Assembly: GCF_007692655.1 (NCBI RefSeq)
Contig: NZ_REBQ01000111.1
Coordinates: 1-60,671 of the forward strand
Source: Halomonas sp.
GTDB lineage: Bacteria; Pseudomonadota; Gammaproteobacteria; Pseudomonadales; Halomonadaceae
Length of the DNA: 60,671 nucleotides
Direction of reading: 5' to 3'
The notes beneath the pieces were generated by a model, which made no database searches, was not told the DNA's origin, and saw only the letters and a program-made list of their open reading frames with translations. Both the position numbers and the translations under genes were made by a program. Below, in pieces: positions 39,312-50,265 of this stretch (positions are counted from its first letter, which is position 1; every line of letters begins with the position of its first letter).

Positions 39312-41942
39312 CTACGCGAGTGCTTTTTCAACCACCTCATATACATTTGGAGACAGTGGCTCTTGCCTGATCCGCTCTAATTGAGACCGCATCAAGGCTT
39401 GGCGCGTTTCATCAAAACGCTGCCAGCGCGTAAGCGGCGTGATTAAGCGAGCGGCGATTTCTGGATTTAGCCGGTTGAGCTCGATGACCACATCGGCCAA
39501 CAGCTGATAGCCCTGACCATCCAAGCGATGGAAATTAATCCGATTCTGTGCAAAAGCCCCAATCAATGCGCGAACTTTATTGGGATTTTTAAGTGAGAAA
39601 GCGGGATGCTGCATTAAGTATTTTACCCGATCCAATACATCCGGCTGGGGGCGAGTAACTTGAATAGTAAACCACTGATCCATCACTAAGGAGTCGTGGG
39701 CCCATTTTTCACCAAACGCTTTCAGCGCGGGTGAGGCAAGCTCATCACGATCACTGTGTACTAACAAGGTGAGTGCATGCCGCACATCCGTCATATTTTG
39801 GTCAGCAGCAAACTGCGCTTCACAAAAAGCCAAACCCTGCTCATCTTCAATCGCCATCAAATAAGAGAGCGCCACGTTTTTCAGGCTTCTCTGGGCAATT
39901 TGCTCCGCTGTCGGCGCGTAAGGCTCTTCCGATATGTTGGCATTGTAAATAGCCACAAACTCATCTCGTAGCGCTAAGGCCAGTGACTGACTAACAAATT
40001 CACGCGCAGAATGAATGGCATCGACATCCACAATTGGCTGCTGCTCGGCAATGTACGCCTCAGAAGGCAGTGTCAGCATCTCTGCTAGCACGGCCTTATC
40101 GTTCATTGGCCCATTGAGTAGCACTCTAAAGGCATCAACGACGCGGCTATCCATCACTTTTTCTACGCCGTTACGATGAGCAGCAATCAAGTCTTCCAAG
40201 GCCAAGAGCGCCAGCCGCTGACCGGCATCCCAGCGGTTGAAACCATCGCTATCGTGGATCAATAAAAAGGCGAGATCTTCACGTGAATAAGGGAAATGAA
40301 GCTTCACTGGCGCGGAAAACTCACGCAATAAAGAGGGTACTGGCGCTTCCGCCACATCGGTGAATACAAACGTCTGCTCATCTTCACGCAGGTGAATGAC
40401 CACGTCTTTGCCTAGCTTGTCACCATTTACCGTCAGCGTAAGATCCTGACCCGACTTGCTACCCACCAGGCCCATACGCACTGGAATATGTAATGGCAGC
40501 TTGTCGGGCTGGCCAGGCGTGGCAGGTGTGCGCTGACGCAGCGTAAGGTGGTATTCGCCACGCACATAGTCGTAGTCACCTTGGGCATCTATGTCAGGCG
40601 TTCCAGCTTGAGAGTACCAGCGCATAAATTGACTTAAATCTTCGCCGGAGACGTCCGCCATGCAGCCCACAAAATCTTCAATGGTCACCGCTTGCCCGTC
40701 GAAACGCTCAAAATATAGGTCAGAACCACGACGGAAACTCTCTTCGCCAACCAAGTTACGCAACATGCGAACGACTTCCGCACCTTTTTCGTAAATCGTC
40801 AGGGTATAAAAGTTGGTGATTTCAATAAAATGGTTGGGGCGAATCGGATGCGCGGTAGGCCCGGCATCTTCGGCAAACTGGGCAGTACGGAAAAAAGAGA
40901 CGTCCTGGATACGCTTAACCGGCGCAGAGTTCGTATCTGCGGAAAAGCACTGGTCACGATAGACGGTAAACCCCTCTTTGAGTGAGAGCTGGAACCAGTC
41001 GCGGCAGGTGACGCGATTACCTGACCAATTGTGGAAATATTCGTGGGCGACGATACCTTCGACGTTTTGGTAAGCAGCATCGGTGGCCGTATGTGGGTGG
41101 GTCAATACCGCCGCCGAGTTGAAAATATTGAGGCCCTTGTTCTCCATCGCCCCCATATTGAAATCATTCACCGCCACGATCATAAACAAGTCCAGATCGT
41201 ATTCACGCCCGTAGGCCTGTTCGTCCCACGCCATGGCACGCTTTAACGACGCCATGGCGTGGTCTGTTTTATCCAGGTTGTCTTTTTCCACCCAAATCTG
41301 CAGGGTGACAGCACGTCCGCTCATGGTCGTGAAGTGGTCTTCCACGCGGTGGAGATCCCCCGCCACCAGTGCAAACAGATAGCAGGGCTTAGGATGCGGA
41401 TCTTGCCAAGTGACAAAATGACGACCGCCCTCCAGCTCACCGCGCTCTAATGGGTTACCGTTGGCCAGTAAAACTGGTTCACGCTGCTGGTCGCCGATCA
41501 CCGTCACTTTAAACGTCGCCATAACATCTGGGCGGTCCGGATAGAAGGTAATGCGACGAAAGCCTTCGGCTTCGCACTGGGTGCAGTACATGCCATTAGA
41601 TTGATAAAGGCCCTCTAACGCTGTGTTATCTTGCGGAGCGATCTCAACTTCGCTCTCTAGCACAAAACGCTCGGGGACCTGGGCAATCCTTAAGCCTTTA
41701 TCATCTACCTGATAAGCAGCTTCATTGAGCGGCGCTGAATCAACCGCCAGTGAGATAAGCGTTAGGTGCTCACCATTTAACACCAGCGGTGCATCGGCGT
41801 CGGCTTCTGCATGGCGCTCAATCAACAGTCGCGCTTTCACACGGGTCGCGGCAGGGTCAAGATCAAACGTCAGCTCGGCATGAGTTACCCGGTAGTCGGG
41901 TGGCTGGTAGTCGCTTAAATAAACCGGCTGCGGATCAGACAT
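39312..41942 (-). CDS. pepN: Aminopeptidase N PepN
   Basis: M1-family zinc aminopeptidase that degrades peptides downstream of ATP-dependent proteases. The substrate-binding motif GAMENKGLNIF and the zinc motif HEYFHNWSGNR...LKEGF are seen around residues 260-320 (HExxH with the third ligand Glu in KEG). 876 residues, as in E. coli (870). It is transcribed toward yegS, 37 bases apart, so the two may be cotranscribed. Confidence 0.97.
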   Translation of the reverse strand: MSDPQPVYLSDYQPPDYRVTHAELTFDLDPAATRVKARLLIERHAEADADAPLVLNGEHLTLISLAVDSAPLNEAAYQVDDKGLRIAQVPERFVLESEVEIAPQDNTALEGLYQSNGMYCTQCEAEGFRRITFYPDRPDVMATFKVTVIGDQQREPVLLANGNPLERGELEGGRHFVTWQDPHPKPCYLFALVAGDLHRVEDHFTTMSGRAVTLQIWVEKDNLDKTDHAMASLKRAMAWDEQAYGREYDLDLFMIVAVNDFNMGAMENKGLNIFNSAAVLTHPHTATDAAYQNVEGIVAHEYFHNWSGNRVTCRDWFQLSLKEGFTVYRDQCFSADTNSAPVKRIQDVSFFRTAQFAEDAGPTAHPIRPNHFIEITNFYTLTIYEKGAEVVRMLRNLVGEESFRRGSDLYFERFDGQAVTIEDFVGCMADVSGEDLSQFMRWYSQAGTPDIDAQGDYDYVRGEYHLTLRQRTPATPGQPDKLPLHIPVRMGLVGSKSGQDLTLTVNGDKLGKDVVIHLREDEQTFVFTDVAEAPVPSLLREFSAPVKLHFPYSREDLAFLLIHDSDGFNRWDAGQRLALLALEDLIAAHRNGVEKVMDSRVVDAFRVLLNGPMNDKAVLAEMLTLPSEAYIAEQQPIVDVDAIHSAREFVSQSLALALRDEFVAIYNANISEEPYAPTAEQIAQRSLKNVALSYLMAIEDEQGLAFCEAQFAADQNMTDVRHALTLLVHSDRDELASPALKAFGEKWAHDSLVMDQWFTIQVTRPQPDVLDRVKYLMQHPAFSLKNPNKVRALIGAFAQNRINFHRLDGQGYQLLADVVIELNRLNPEIAARLITPLTRWQRFDETRQALMRSQLERIRQEPLSPNVYEVVEKALA

Positions 41943-42000
41943 AGTGCGTGACTCCTGTATAAAACGAATATTACATAATTGAAGTGGTTAATATCATCGC

Positions 42001-42486
42001 CTAGTCGCGGAAGTTATCGAACTGGAGCGGCAAATCCGGCCCCTCTTCACCACGCAGCAGTGCCATGACGGCTTGTAAATCATCGCGCTTTTTACCCGTG
42101 ACACGCACTTTCTCACCTTGAATTTGTGCCTGCACTTTCAGCTTGCTGGCTTTAATGCGTTTGACCACATCTTTGGCTTCCGCGGCGTCGAGCCCCTGCT
42201 TAAGAGCGACTTCCTGACGCGCTTTGACACCGGAGAGTACCGGGTCTTGAACATCCATACAGCGAGCATCAATGCCCCGAGCGATTAAACGAGCCCGCAG
42301 CACATCCAGCATCTGCTTTAGCTGAAAATCGACGTCCGCTTCTAGCTGCACTTTATCGCCTTCAAGGGCAAAGCTGGCATTGACACCTTTAAAGTCAAAC
42401 CGTGACTGCACTTCTCGATTTGCTTGGTCAACGGCGTTAGCACCTTCGTGCTGATCAAACTCTGAAACAATATCAAATGAGGGCAT
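42001..42486 (-). CDS. yajQ: YajQ-family nucleotide-binding protein
   Basis: Small protein of the YajQ/UPF0234 family; members bind nucleotides and in Xanthomonas and Pseudomonas bind cyclic di-GMP and affect virulence regulation (family knowledge). The start MPSFDIVSEFDQHEGANAVDQA and the double-ferredoxin-like fold segment SRFDFKG are typical, as is KVRVTGKKRDDLQAVMALLRG near the end. 161 residues. It diverges from cobO; the 246-base spacer has no other gene that I can see. Confidence 0.95.
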   Translation of the reverse strand: MPSFDIVSEFDQHEGANAVDQANREVQSRFDFKGVNASFALEGDKVQLEADVDFQLKQMLDVLRARLIARGIDARCMDVQDPVLSGVKARQEVALKQGLDAAEAKDVVKRIKASKLKVQAQIQGEKVRVTGKKRDDLQAVMALLRGEEGPDLPLQFDNFRD

Positions 42487-42732
42487 AGTTCAGTTCCTGA
42501 CAAGACATGACCCACTATTCTAGAGCAGGCAGGCCCCTACCGGCCAATTCTGTTGGTGCTGTGGCTGTTTTAAACACAAACTATTAATACAATATTTCAC
42601 GAAACGCATATTTTTTTGTACAAAAGCTATCCAAAACGGGATGTGTAGGATGTTCAACCCTTGGCTGATGGCTTAGGCTAGCGAATTATGTTTTTTGCTA
42701 TTTTAGCGCCCCACTACTCTTTAGGAGCCACT

Positions 42733-43332
42733 ATGAGTGACCGCGACAGCCGCCACAAAGCATCCATGCAGAAGCTTAAAGCCCGAGTTGATGAAAAAGT
42801 GGCGAGTGCCGACGAGCAGCGCGGCCTAATTATCGTCAATACGGGCAACGGTAAGGGTAAAACCACCGCGGCTTGGGGTACGGTGACCCGCGCCTTGGGC
42901 TATGGTTATAAAGTAGCGGTGGTGCAATTTATCAAAGGGCTTTGGGAGTGCGGGGAGCGCAACCGTCTGGAAGAGGACGCCAATCTAGAGGTCGCCATTA
43001 TGGCCACTGGTTTTACCTGGGACACCCAGAACCGTCAGGCGGATACCGACGCCTGCCTGGCGGTCTGGAAAGACGCCGAACGCATGCTGGCAGATCCAGA
43101 GACCTACCTGGTAGTGCTGGATGAGATCACCTATATGCTCAAGTTTGGTTACCTAGATATTGCCACCGTCACGCAGGCCTTGGAAAACCGCCCGCCGGAA
43201 CAGACGGTGATTATTACCGGTCGCAACGCCCACCGTGAGTTAGTCGCTATGGCCGACACGGTGACCGAAATGCAGGAAGTCCGTCACGCGTTCAACAATG
43301 GCCTAAAAGCGCGTCGAGGCATCGATTTTTGA
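42733..43332 (+). CDS. cobO: Cob(I)yrinic acid a,c-diamide adenosyltransferase
   Basis: CobA/CobO/BtuR-type enzyme that transfers adenosyl from ATP to the cobalt of corrinoids, making coenzyme B12. The P-loop GNGKGKTTAAWGTVTRALGYG lies near residue 38-58 and VVLDEITYMLKFGYLD near 124. The start at 42733 follows TTAGGAG; the upstream in-frame ATG at 42688 lacks a site. 199 residues. It stands alone, without other cobalamin genes, suggesting salvage rather than de novo synthesis at this locus. No cobalamin riboswitch was recognised upstream. Confidence 0.95.
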   Translation: MSDRDSRHKASMQKLKARVDEKVASADEQRGLIIVNTGNGKGKTTAAWGTVTRALGYGYKVAVVQFIKGLWECGERNRLEEDANLEVAIMATGFTWDTQNRQADTDACLAVWKDAERMLADPETYLVVLDEITYMLKFGYLDIATVTQALENRPPEQTVIITGRNAHRELVAMADTVTEMQEVRHAFNNGLKARRGIDF

Positions 43333-43345
43333 ACAAGACGCATAA

Positions 43346-43377
43346 AAAAGGGGGCATCCAAGATTGCCCCCTTTTCC
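43346..43377 (+). terminator. Rho-independent terminator after cobO
   Basis: A stem GGGGGCA/TGCCCCC (43350-43356 with 43365-43371), extended by A/T pairs, with four T after the right arm and an A run before the left arm. The symmetric A and T runs mean it can also stop purA transcription from the other strand. Confidence 0.88.
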
Positions 43378-43388
43378 TTACCCGCCAG

Positions 43389-43453
43389 CTAACTATCCCG
43401 CTGACTAACTATCTCATTAACTAGCCATCCCATTAACTAACAATCCGCCTTAA
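43389..43453. repeat. 16-bp tandem array downstream of purA
   Basis: Four imperfect units: CTAACTATCCCGCTGA, CTAACTATCTCATTAA, CTAGCCATCCCATTAA and a 17-base last unit that starts CTAACAATC and ends TTAA. The array lies in the 126-base gap between cobO and purA, just after the shared terminator. It resembles the array at 56783-56846. Confidence 0.8.
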
Positions 43454-43458
43454 GCGAA

Positions 43459-45950
<2,492 letters not shown>

Positions 45951-46033
45951 GTAAACAGTCCTGCAAGACGATGAAGGCCCCACAAATACTAGCAGCAACG
46001 GCACTAGGCCATCGATTGCGTTAAATAAGGGCC

Positions 46034-46060
46034 ACAAAAAAACCGGGCGACGCCCGGTTT
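46034..46060 (-). terminator. Rho-independent terminator after hflC
   Basis: On the minus strand a near-perfect 9-10-bp GC-rich stem with a very tight loop is followed by seven T. It lies 84 bases after the hflC stop and separates the miaA-hfq-hflXKC run from hisZ-purA. The rest of the 193-base spacer has no gene I can see; the small yjeT gene found here in E. coli is absent. Confidence 0.88.
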
Positions 46061-46143
46061 GCAAATACTATCACGTTTATTAGCTGGGTGAACCCCGCCT
46101 GGCGTTTGGAAAACCGAGACGGGGGTAACCAGAGGGCGACACG

Positions 46144-47040
46144 TTACTCGCCGTCACCACCACCATTTTCAGGCATGGCACTGCGTAAGTAGCGGAAGAA
46201 GTCGCTATCAGGTTCTAGCACCAGCAGGTTACCGTCACCTGCAAAGCTTTGACGATAAGCATTCAGGCTGCGCCAGAAGGAGAAGAACTCCTGGTCTTGA
46301 CCATAGGCTTCCGAAAAGATCGAAGCGGCTTGAGCATCACCTTCACCACGCAGTGTTTCTGAGCGCTCAGTAGCCTGGGCAAGCAGAACTTGGCGACGGC
46401 GATCCGCATTGGCGCGGATACGCTCGGCCTCTTCCTGACCCTGGGCACGCCACTCACGAGCTTCACGCTCACGCTCTGAACGCATACGTTCGAAAACCGC
46501 AGCGGATACGTCTTCAGGCAGGTCAATTCGCTTGATACGAATATCCCGAATCGCCACGCCCAACTCTTCGCGCATTAGCTCATCGAGCTCTGAAGTCGGA
46601 CCAATCATTAAATCATCGCGGCGTTCAGCAATGATTTCCTGAAGGTTCAAGCGACCAAACTCGTTACGTAGGCTTTCGTCAACCCGCGGTTGAATCAAGC
46701 GCACGGCCATTAGCTCATCGCCAGCTGTCGCCTCGTAGTAGCGAGTAGGATTAATCACTTGCCACTTGACGTAAGAGTCGACGATAACGGCTTTTTGCTC
46801 AAGCGTTAGGTAACGGCTGGTGTCGGTATCCAGCGTCAACAAACGAGTGTCAAACTTGCGTATCGTTTGAGCAATCGGCACCTTAGCGTGCAAGCCGGGC
46901 TGAATATTCTCTTCGATGACCTCACCAAAGCGCAGCTTAACAGCACGTTCGGTTTCATCAACGACGTATAGCGTGTTGCTCGCCAGCCATGCTACAGCGG
47001 CTAAACCACCAACAATCAGCAGGGATCGATTATTAATCAT
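46144..47040 (-). CDS. hflC: FtsH modulator HflC
   Basis: SPFH/band-7 membrane protein that with HflK forms a cage around the FtsH protease and limits its activity. One N-terminal helix (about residues 7-25) then the SPFH domain (ERAVKLRFGEVIEENIQPGLHAKVPIAQTIRKFDTRLLTLDT). A long helical region with Arg/Glu-rich coiled coil follows (ERMRSEREREAREWRAQGQEEAERIRANADRRRQ). 298 residues. It directly abuts hflK. Confidence 0.96.
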   Translation of the reverse strand: MINNRSLLIVGGLAAVAWLASNTLYVVDETERAVKLRFGEVIEENIQPGLHAKVPIAQTIRKFDTRLLTLDTDTSRYLTLEQKAVIVDSYVKWQVINPTRYYEATAGDELMAVRLIQPRVDESLRNEFGRLNLQEIIAERRDDLMIGPTSELDELMREELGVAIRDIRIKRIDLPEDVSAAVFERMRSEREREAREWRAQGQEEAERIRANADRRRQVLLAQATERSETLRGEGDAQAASIFSEAYGQDQEFFSFWRSLNAYRQSFAGDGNLLVLEPDSDFFRYLRSAMPENGGGDGE

Positions 47041-48327
47041 TTACCGGCCCTCCCTGCGGATGGAGCTATTATTGGTAGTGCCTGAAGAGCCACCCTGAGT
47101 GGTGCGTAAACGCTCAACAACACTCGGATCTAACTGCTCATCACTGCTGCTATTTGATGCCGAATCGCTGCGACTACCGCTACCGCCACTACCACCACGC
47201 AACTGATCTAGAGGCAGATACATTAGCGGTGCATTTTCGCTGACATCCAACAGCACTTTAGGCGTGTTACCAAACACTTCTTCAATAGCGTCTAGGTACA
47301 TGCGTTCACGCATGATCTCAGGCGAATTACGGTATTCACCGAGCAGAGAATTAAAGCGGTTAGCCTGACCTTGTGCTTCGGCTACCACTGATTCCCGGTA
47401 ACCCTGGCCTTGCTCAACGACACGCTGGGCTTGACCTTGGGCGGCCGGAATAATCGCATTGGCGTAAGCCATACCTTCGTTAATAGTCCGCTGGCGATCT
47501 TCACGAGCACGGATAACATCATCGAAGGCATCGATCACTGGTGCAGGCGCAGAAGTAGATTCGATGTTAATGGTTTGTAGACGAATACCGGCACCATAGC
47601 TTTCGAGGTATGACTGCAGTCGGCTTGCTACCGAACTACCTAGAATTTCCCGGCCGGAGGTCAGGATATCGATCATGTCGGTACCACCCACCACATGACG
47701 CAAAGCAGAATCCAGGGCATTTTCAATTGAAAGTGCAGGGTCACGTACGTTTAATACGAAATCCCGTGGATTAGCGACCTGGTACTGAGCGGAAATTTCC
47801 ACTTCAACAATGTTTTCATCGCGAGTAAGCATTGCCTGCGTCTGGGTCAGCGACCGCACACGCGTGACATTAACCATGCGCACTTCATCAATTAGCGGAG
47901 GGTTCCACTGCAAACCTGGATCAACCACGGTCTGGAATTCGCCAAAGCGTAGCACGACACCACGTTCCGACTGGTCGACCAGATAGAAGCCCATAGCCGC
48001 CCAGATAGCCAGTGCTACGACAACTATCAAGCCAGGCAGAGCGAAGGGGTTGCGGTTTTTGCCACTGCCACTACCACCCTTGTTACCACCGCCCTTTTTA
48101 CCGCCACCCAACATGCCGTTGAGCTTGTCCTGAAATTTCTTCAGCGCTTCATCAAGGTCAGGTGGGCCTTGGTTATTGCCCCCTTTGTTACCGCCGCCAT
48201 TATTTCCACCACCATTGCTGCCACCACCATTGCTACCACGGTTGCCATCGCCGTCATTTCCACCGCGTCGGCCACCGCTACTCCAAGGGTCGTGCTGGTT
48301 GCCACCACCAGGCTCATTCCAGGCCAT
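47041..48327 (-). CDS. hflK: FtsH modulator HflK
   Basis: Partner of HflC in the inner membrane. The first about 55 residues are a Gly/Asn-rich tract built of GGGN/GGGNK units, followed by an amphipathic helix (LDEALKKFQDKL), a second Gly/Lys-rich run, one membrane helix (about 97-117) and the SPFH domain. E. coli HflK also has a Gly-rich N-terminus, but here it is longer and clearly repetitive. The C-terminal tail is Ser/Gly-rich. 428 residues. Confidence 0.95.
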   Translation of the reverse strand: MAWNEPGGGNQHDPWSSGGRRGGNDGDGNRGSNGGGSNGGGNNGGGNKGGNNQGPPDLDEALKKFQDKLNGMLGGGKKGGGNKGGSGSGKNRNPFALPGLIVVVALAIWAAMGFYLVDQSERGVVLRFGEFQTVVDPGLQWNPPLIDEVRMVNVTRVRSLTQTQAMLTRDENIVEVEISAQYQVANPRDFVLNVRDPALSIENALDSALRHVVGGTDMIDILTSGREILGSSVASRLQSYLESYGAGIRLQTINIESTSAPAPVIDAFDDVIRAREDRQRTINEGMAYANAIIPAAQGQAQRVVEQGQGYRESVVAEAQGQANRFNSLLGEYRNSPEIMRERMYLDAIEEVFGNTPKVLLDVSENAPLMYLPLDQLRGGSGGSGSRSDSASNSSSDEQLDPSVVERLRTTQGGSSGTTNNSSIRREGR

Positions 48328-48364
48328 ACTTCTTCTCCACTAAGGTATTCGCTCACGCGCTTAA

Positions 48365-48382
48365 CTTCGTTAATCAACGAAG
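48365..48382. other. Stem-loop in the hflX-hflK spacer
   Basis: CTTCGTT (48365-48371) and AACGAAG (48376-48382) form a perfect 7-bp stem with a 4-base loop, 38 bases upstream of the hflK start. There is no T run on either side. It could lie in the hflK 5' leader if the promoter at 48407-48434 is real. Confidence 0.5.
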
Positions 48383-48406
48383 CGCTGGCGTTTTGGTATT
48401 GTTGCT

Positions 48407-48434
48407 ATATTAATCTTGTACCATTTTTATACAA
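48407..48434 (-). promoter_or_regulatory. Possible internal promoter for hflKC
   Basis: On the minus strand TTGTAT (48429-48434), 16 bases, then TAATAT (48407-48412), in the 148-base spacer after hflX. Box quality is moderate. The wide spacer, compared with the tight neighbouring junctions, makes a separate hflKC promoter plausible. Confidence 0.4.
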
Positions 48435-48475
48435 AAGCCAGATACTGACAGCGTACTAGACATTAAACAGCCAGG

Positions 48476-49786
48476 CTACCAATCTTCAGTTTCTCGCAAC
48501 GCTTCAGGCAAATAAGTATTAGCACGCTCTCCCAGCTGAGCCATCAACTGGTTGAAATCGCGCCGCGGCAGTCGGACATCCAGTACTGAATGCCCCTGCT
48601 CATCAAAGGCTTCTTCGCGAACGGCATTGAGTTCGTGTAAGCCAGCGCGCAGCTTACCCTGCTCCGGGCTAAGCGTCAGCGAAAAGCCAATCACATCATT
48701 TGCTAAGCGCTCGCTAAGCGCTTCATGCAGCAGATCAAGCCCTGTCCCCTGCTGAGCTGAAAGCCAAACCACTTCAGGCACACCTTGACCGTCCCGCTCG
48801 ATACGTGGCGCACTATCAAGCCGATCAATTTTGTTCATGACTTTTAGCACCGGTATATCATCGGCACCAATTTCCTTTAGCACCAGCTCCACCTGCTCGA
48901 CATTCATCTCACGATCAGGGTCTGCTGCATCAATCACATGTACAAGCAACGTTGCTTCAGACGCTTCCTGTAGCGTTGCCTGAAACGCCTCCACCAACTT
49001 ATGCGGCAAGTGGCGGATAAACCCCACTGTGTCAGCCAACACCACAGGTCCAACGTCTTCAATCTCTAGACGTCTCAAAGTGGGGTCCAAGGTAGCAAAC
49101 AGCTGGTCAGCGGCATACACCTCGGAATTGGTTAAGGCGTTAAACAGCGTCGACTTACCGGCGTTGGTGTACCCCACCAGCGATACGCTGTGTATTTCAG
49201 CGCGTGCGCGTGCCCGACGATTTTGATCGCGCTGACTGCGCACTTTATCAAGCCGCTTATGAATCGATTTGATCCGACCACGCAATAACCGTCGGTCGGT
49301 TTCAAGCTGCGTCTCGCCAGGCCCGCGAAGACCTATCCCGCCTTTCTGACGTTCAAGGTGAGTCCACCCACGAACTAGACGAGTGGACATGTATTCAAGC
49401 TGGGCAAGCTCTACTTGGAGCTTACCCTCATGGGTTCTTGCCCGTTGCGCAAAAATATCAAGAATAAGACCGGTACGGTCAAGCACTCGACATTTGAGCT
49501 CTTGCTCAACATTGCGCTCTTGGGAGGGACTTAAGCTGTGGTTGAAGATGACCAGTTCTGCTTCATGAGCGGCAAGCAATGCCCGCAACTCTTCCAACTT
49601 ACCTGACCCAATAAAGGTGCGTGAGTCAGGACGGTGTCGGCTAGCAGTGAGTAGAGTCGCAGGCTCTGCACCAGCAGAGCGTACGAGCTCTAAAAACTCA
49701 CCCGGGTCTTCACGTTTTTGTTCATCATGGAAATCGACGTGAACAAGAACTGCCGTTTCACCGGCGTCTGGGCGTTCGAAAAACAA
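48476..49786 (-). CDS. hflX: Ribosome-splitting GTPase HflX
   Basis: GTPase that splits stalled or idle ribosomes, notably after heat stress. The N-terminal HflX domain is followed by the G domain: GYTNAGKSTLFNAL (P-loop), DTVGFIRHLPHKL and NKID. The start is TTG at 49786, with GAGG 6 bases upstream and an in-frame stop just before it; the first residues FERPDAGETAVLVHV align with the E. coli N-terminus. 436 residues. It follows hfq by 37 bases. Confidence 0.96.
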   Translation of the reverse strand: MFFERPDAGETAVLVHVDFHDEQKREDPGEFLELVRSAGAEPATLLTASRHRPDSRTFIGSGKLEELRALLAAHEAELVIFNHSLSPSQERNVEQELKCRVLDRTGLILDIFAQRARTHEGKLQVELAQLEYMSTRLVRGWTHLERQKGGIGLRGPGETQLETDRRLLRGRIKSIHKRLDKVRSQRDQNRRARARAEIHSVSLVGYTNAGKSTLFNALTNSEVYAADQLFATLDPTLRRLEIEDVGPVVLADTVGFIRHLPHKLVEAFQATLQEASEATLLVHVIDAADPDREMNVEQVELVLKEIGADDIPVLKVMNKIDRLDSAPRIERDGQGVPEVVWLSAQQGTGLDLLHEALSERLANDVIGFSLTLSPEQGKLRAGLHELNAVREEAFDEQGHSVLDVRLPRRDFNQLMAQLGERANTYLPEALRETEDW

Positions 49787-49823
49787 TCAATACCTCGTGG
49801 ACTCTCTTGCTTTTCCAGCGGTG

Positions 49824-50072
49824 TTAAAGCTCCGCATCCTGCTCTGCCGGGTCTTGCGCAGGCAAGCGCACGTTGCGCGACGGCACTACCGTGGAAATAG
49901 CATGTTTATAAACCATTTGACTGACGGTATTGCGCAAAAGGATAACAAACTGGTCAAACGATTCGATCTGGCCTTGTAACTTGATGCCATTGACCAAAAA
50001 GATGGAGACCGGAATGCGCTCCTTGCGCAAAATGTTCAAGTATGGGTCTTGAAGGGACTGCCCTTTGGACAT
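49824..50072 (-). CDS. hfq: RNA chaperone Hfq
   Basis: Hexameric Sm-like protein that pairs small RNAs with mRNAs. It reads [20 protein letters not shown]; the Sm1 motif ([22 protein letters not shown]) and Sm2 motif ([11 protein letters not shown]) are complete. 82 residues with a short acidic tail (PAEQDAEL), much shorter than in E. coli, as in Pseudomonas. AGGGAG precedes the start. Confidence 0.98.
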   Translation of the reverse strand: MSKGQSLQDPYLNILRKERIPVSIFLVNGIKLQGQIESFDQFVILLRNTVSQMVYKHAISTVVPSRNVRLPAQDPAEQDAEL

Positions 50073-50154
50073 GTTGCTCTCCCTAAAACTGTCGTTGGGG
50101 GTTAATTATCAAATGGCGCGCCCTACTACTGGTGCTACGCCGCAATCTTTTTTG

Positions 50155-50207
50155 CCCGAAAGGCCTAGTGTTACCCGAAAAGCCTGGTGTTGGCCGAAAT
50201 ACCCAGT
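50155..50207. repeat. 19-bp tandem repeat between hfq and miaA
   Basis: Two units CCCGAAAGGCCTAGTGTTA and CCCGAAAAGCCTGGTGTTG (16 of 19 identical) and a degraded third (GCCGAAATACCCAGT). They occupy the middle of the 193-base spacer upstream of hfq, where hfq promoters are expected. I see no consensus sigma-32 or sigma-70 boxes in the repeats themselves. Confidence 0.75.
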
Positions 50208-50265
50208 CAACCAGCCACTCGAAAACACACGTTTACCAATCCATTGTGGTAAAGACTATCTTACG

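Noticed and set aside
42487-42732. Possible cobalamin riboswitch ahead of cobO
   Set aside because: No conserved B12-box-like segment or matching helices could be seen by eye in the spacer.
43389-43453. CRISPR array
   Set aside because: Units are 16-17 bases directly abutting with no unique spacers, so this is a tandem repeat and not CRISPR; no cas genes are present.
46065-46143. A small yjeT-like gene after hflC, as in E. coli
   Set aside because: No open frame of suitable length or DUF2065-like hydrophobic sequence is present in the hflC-hisZ gap.
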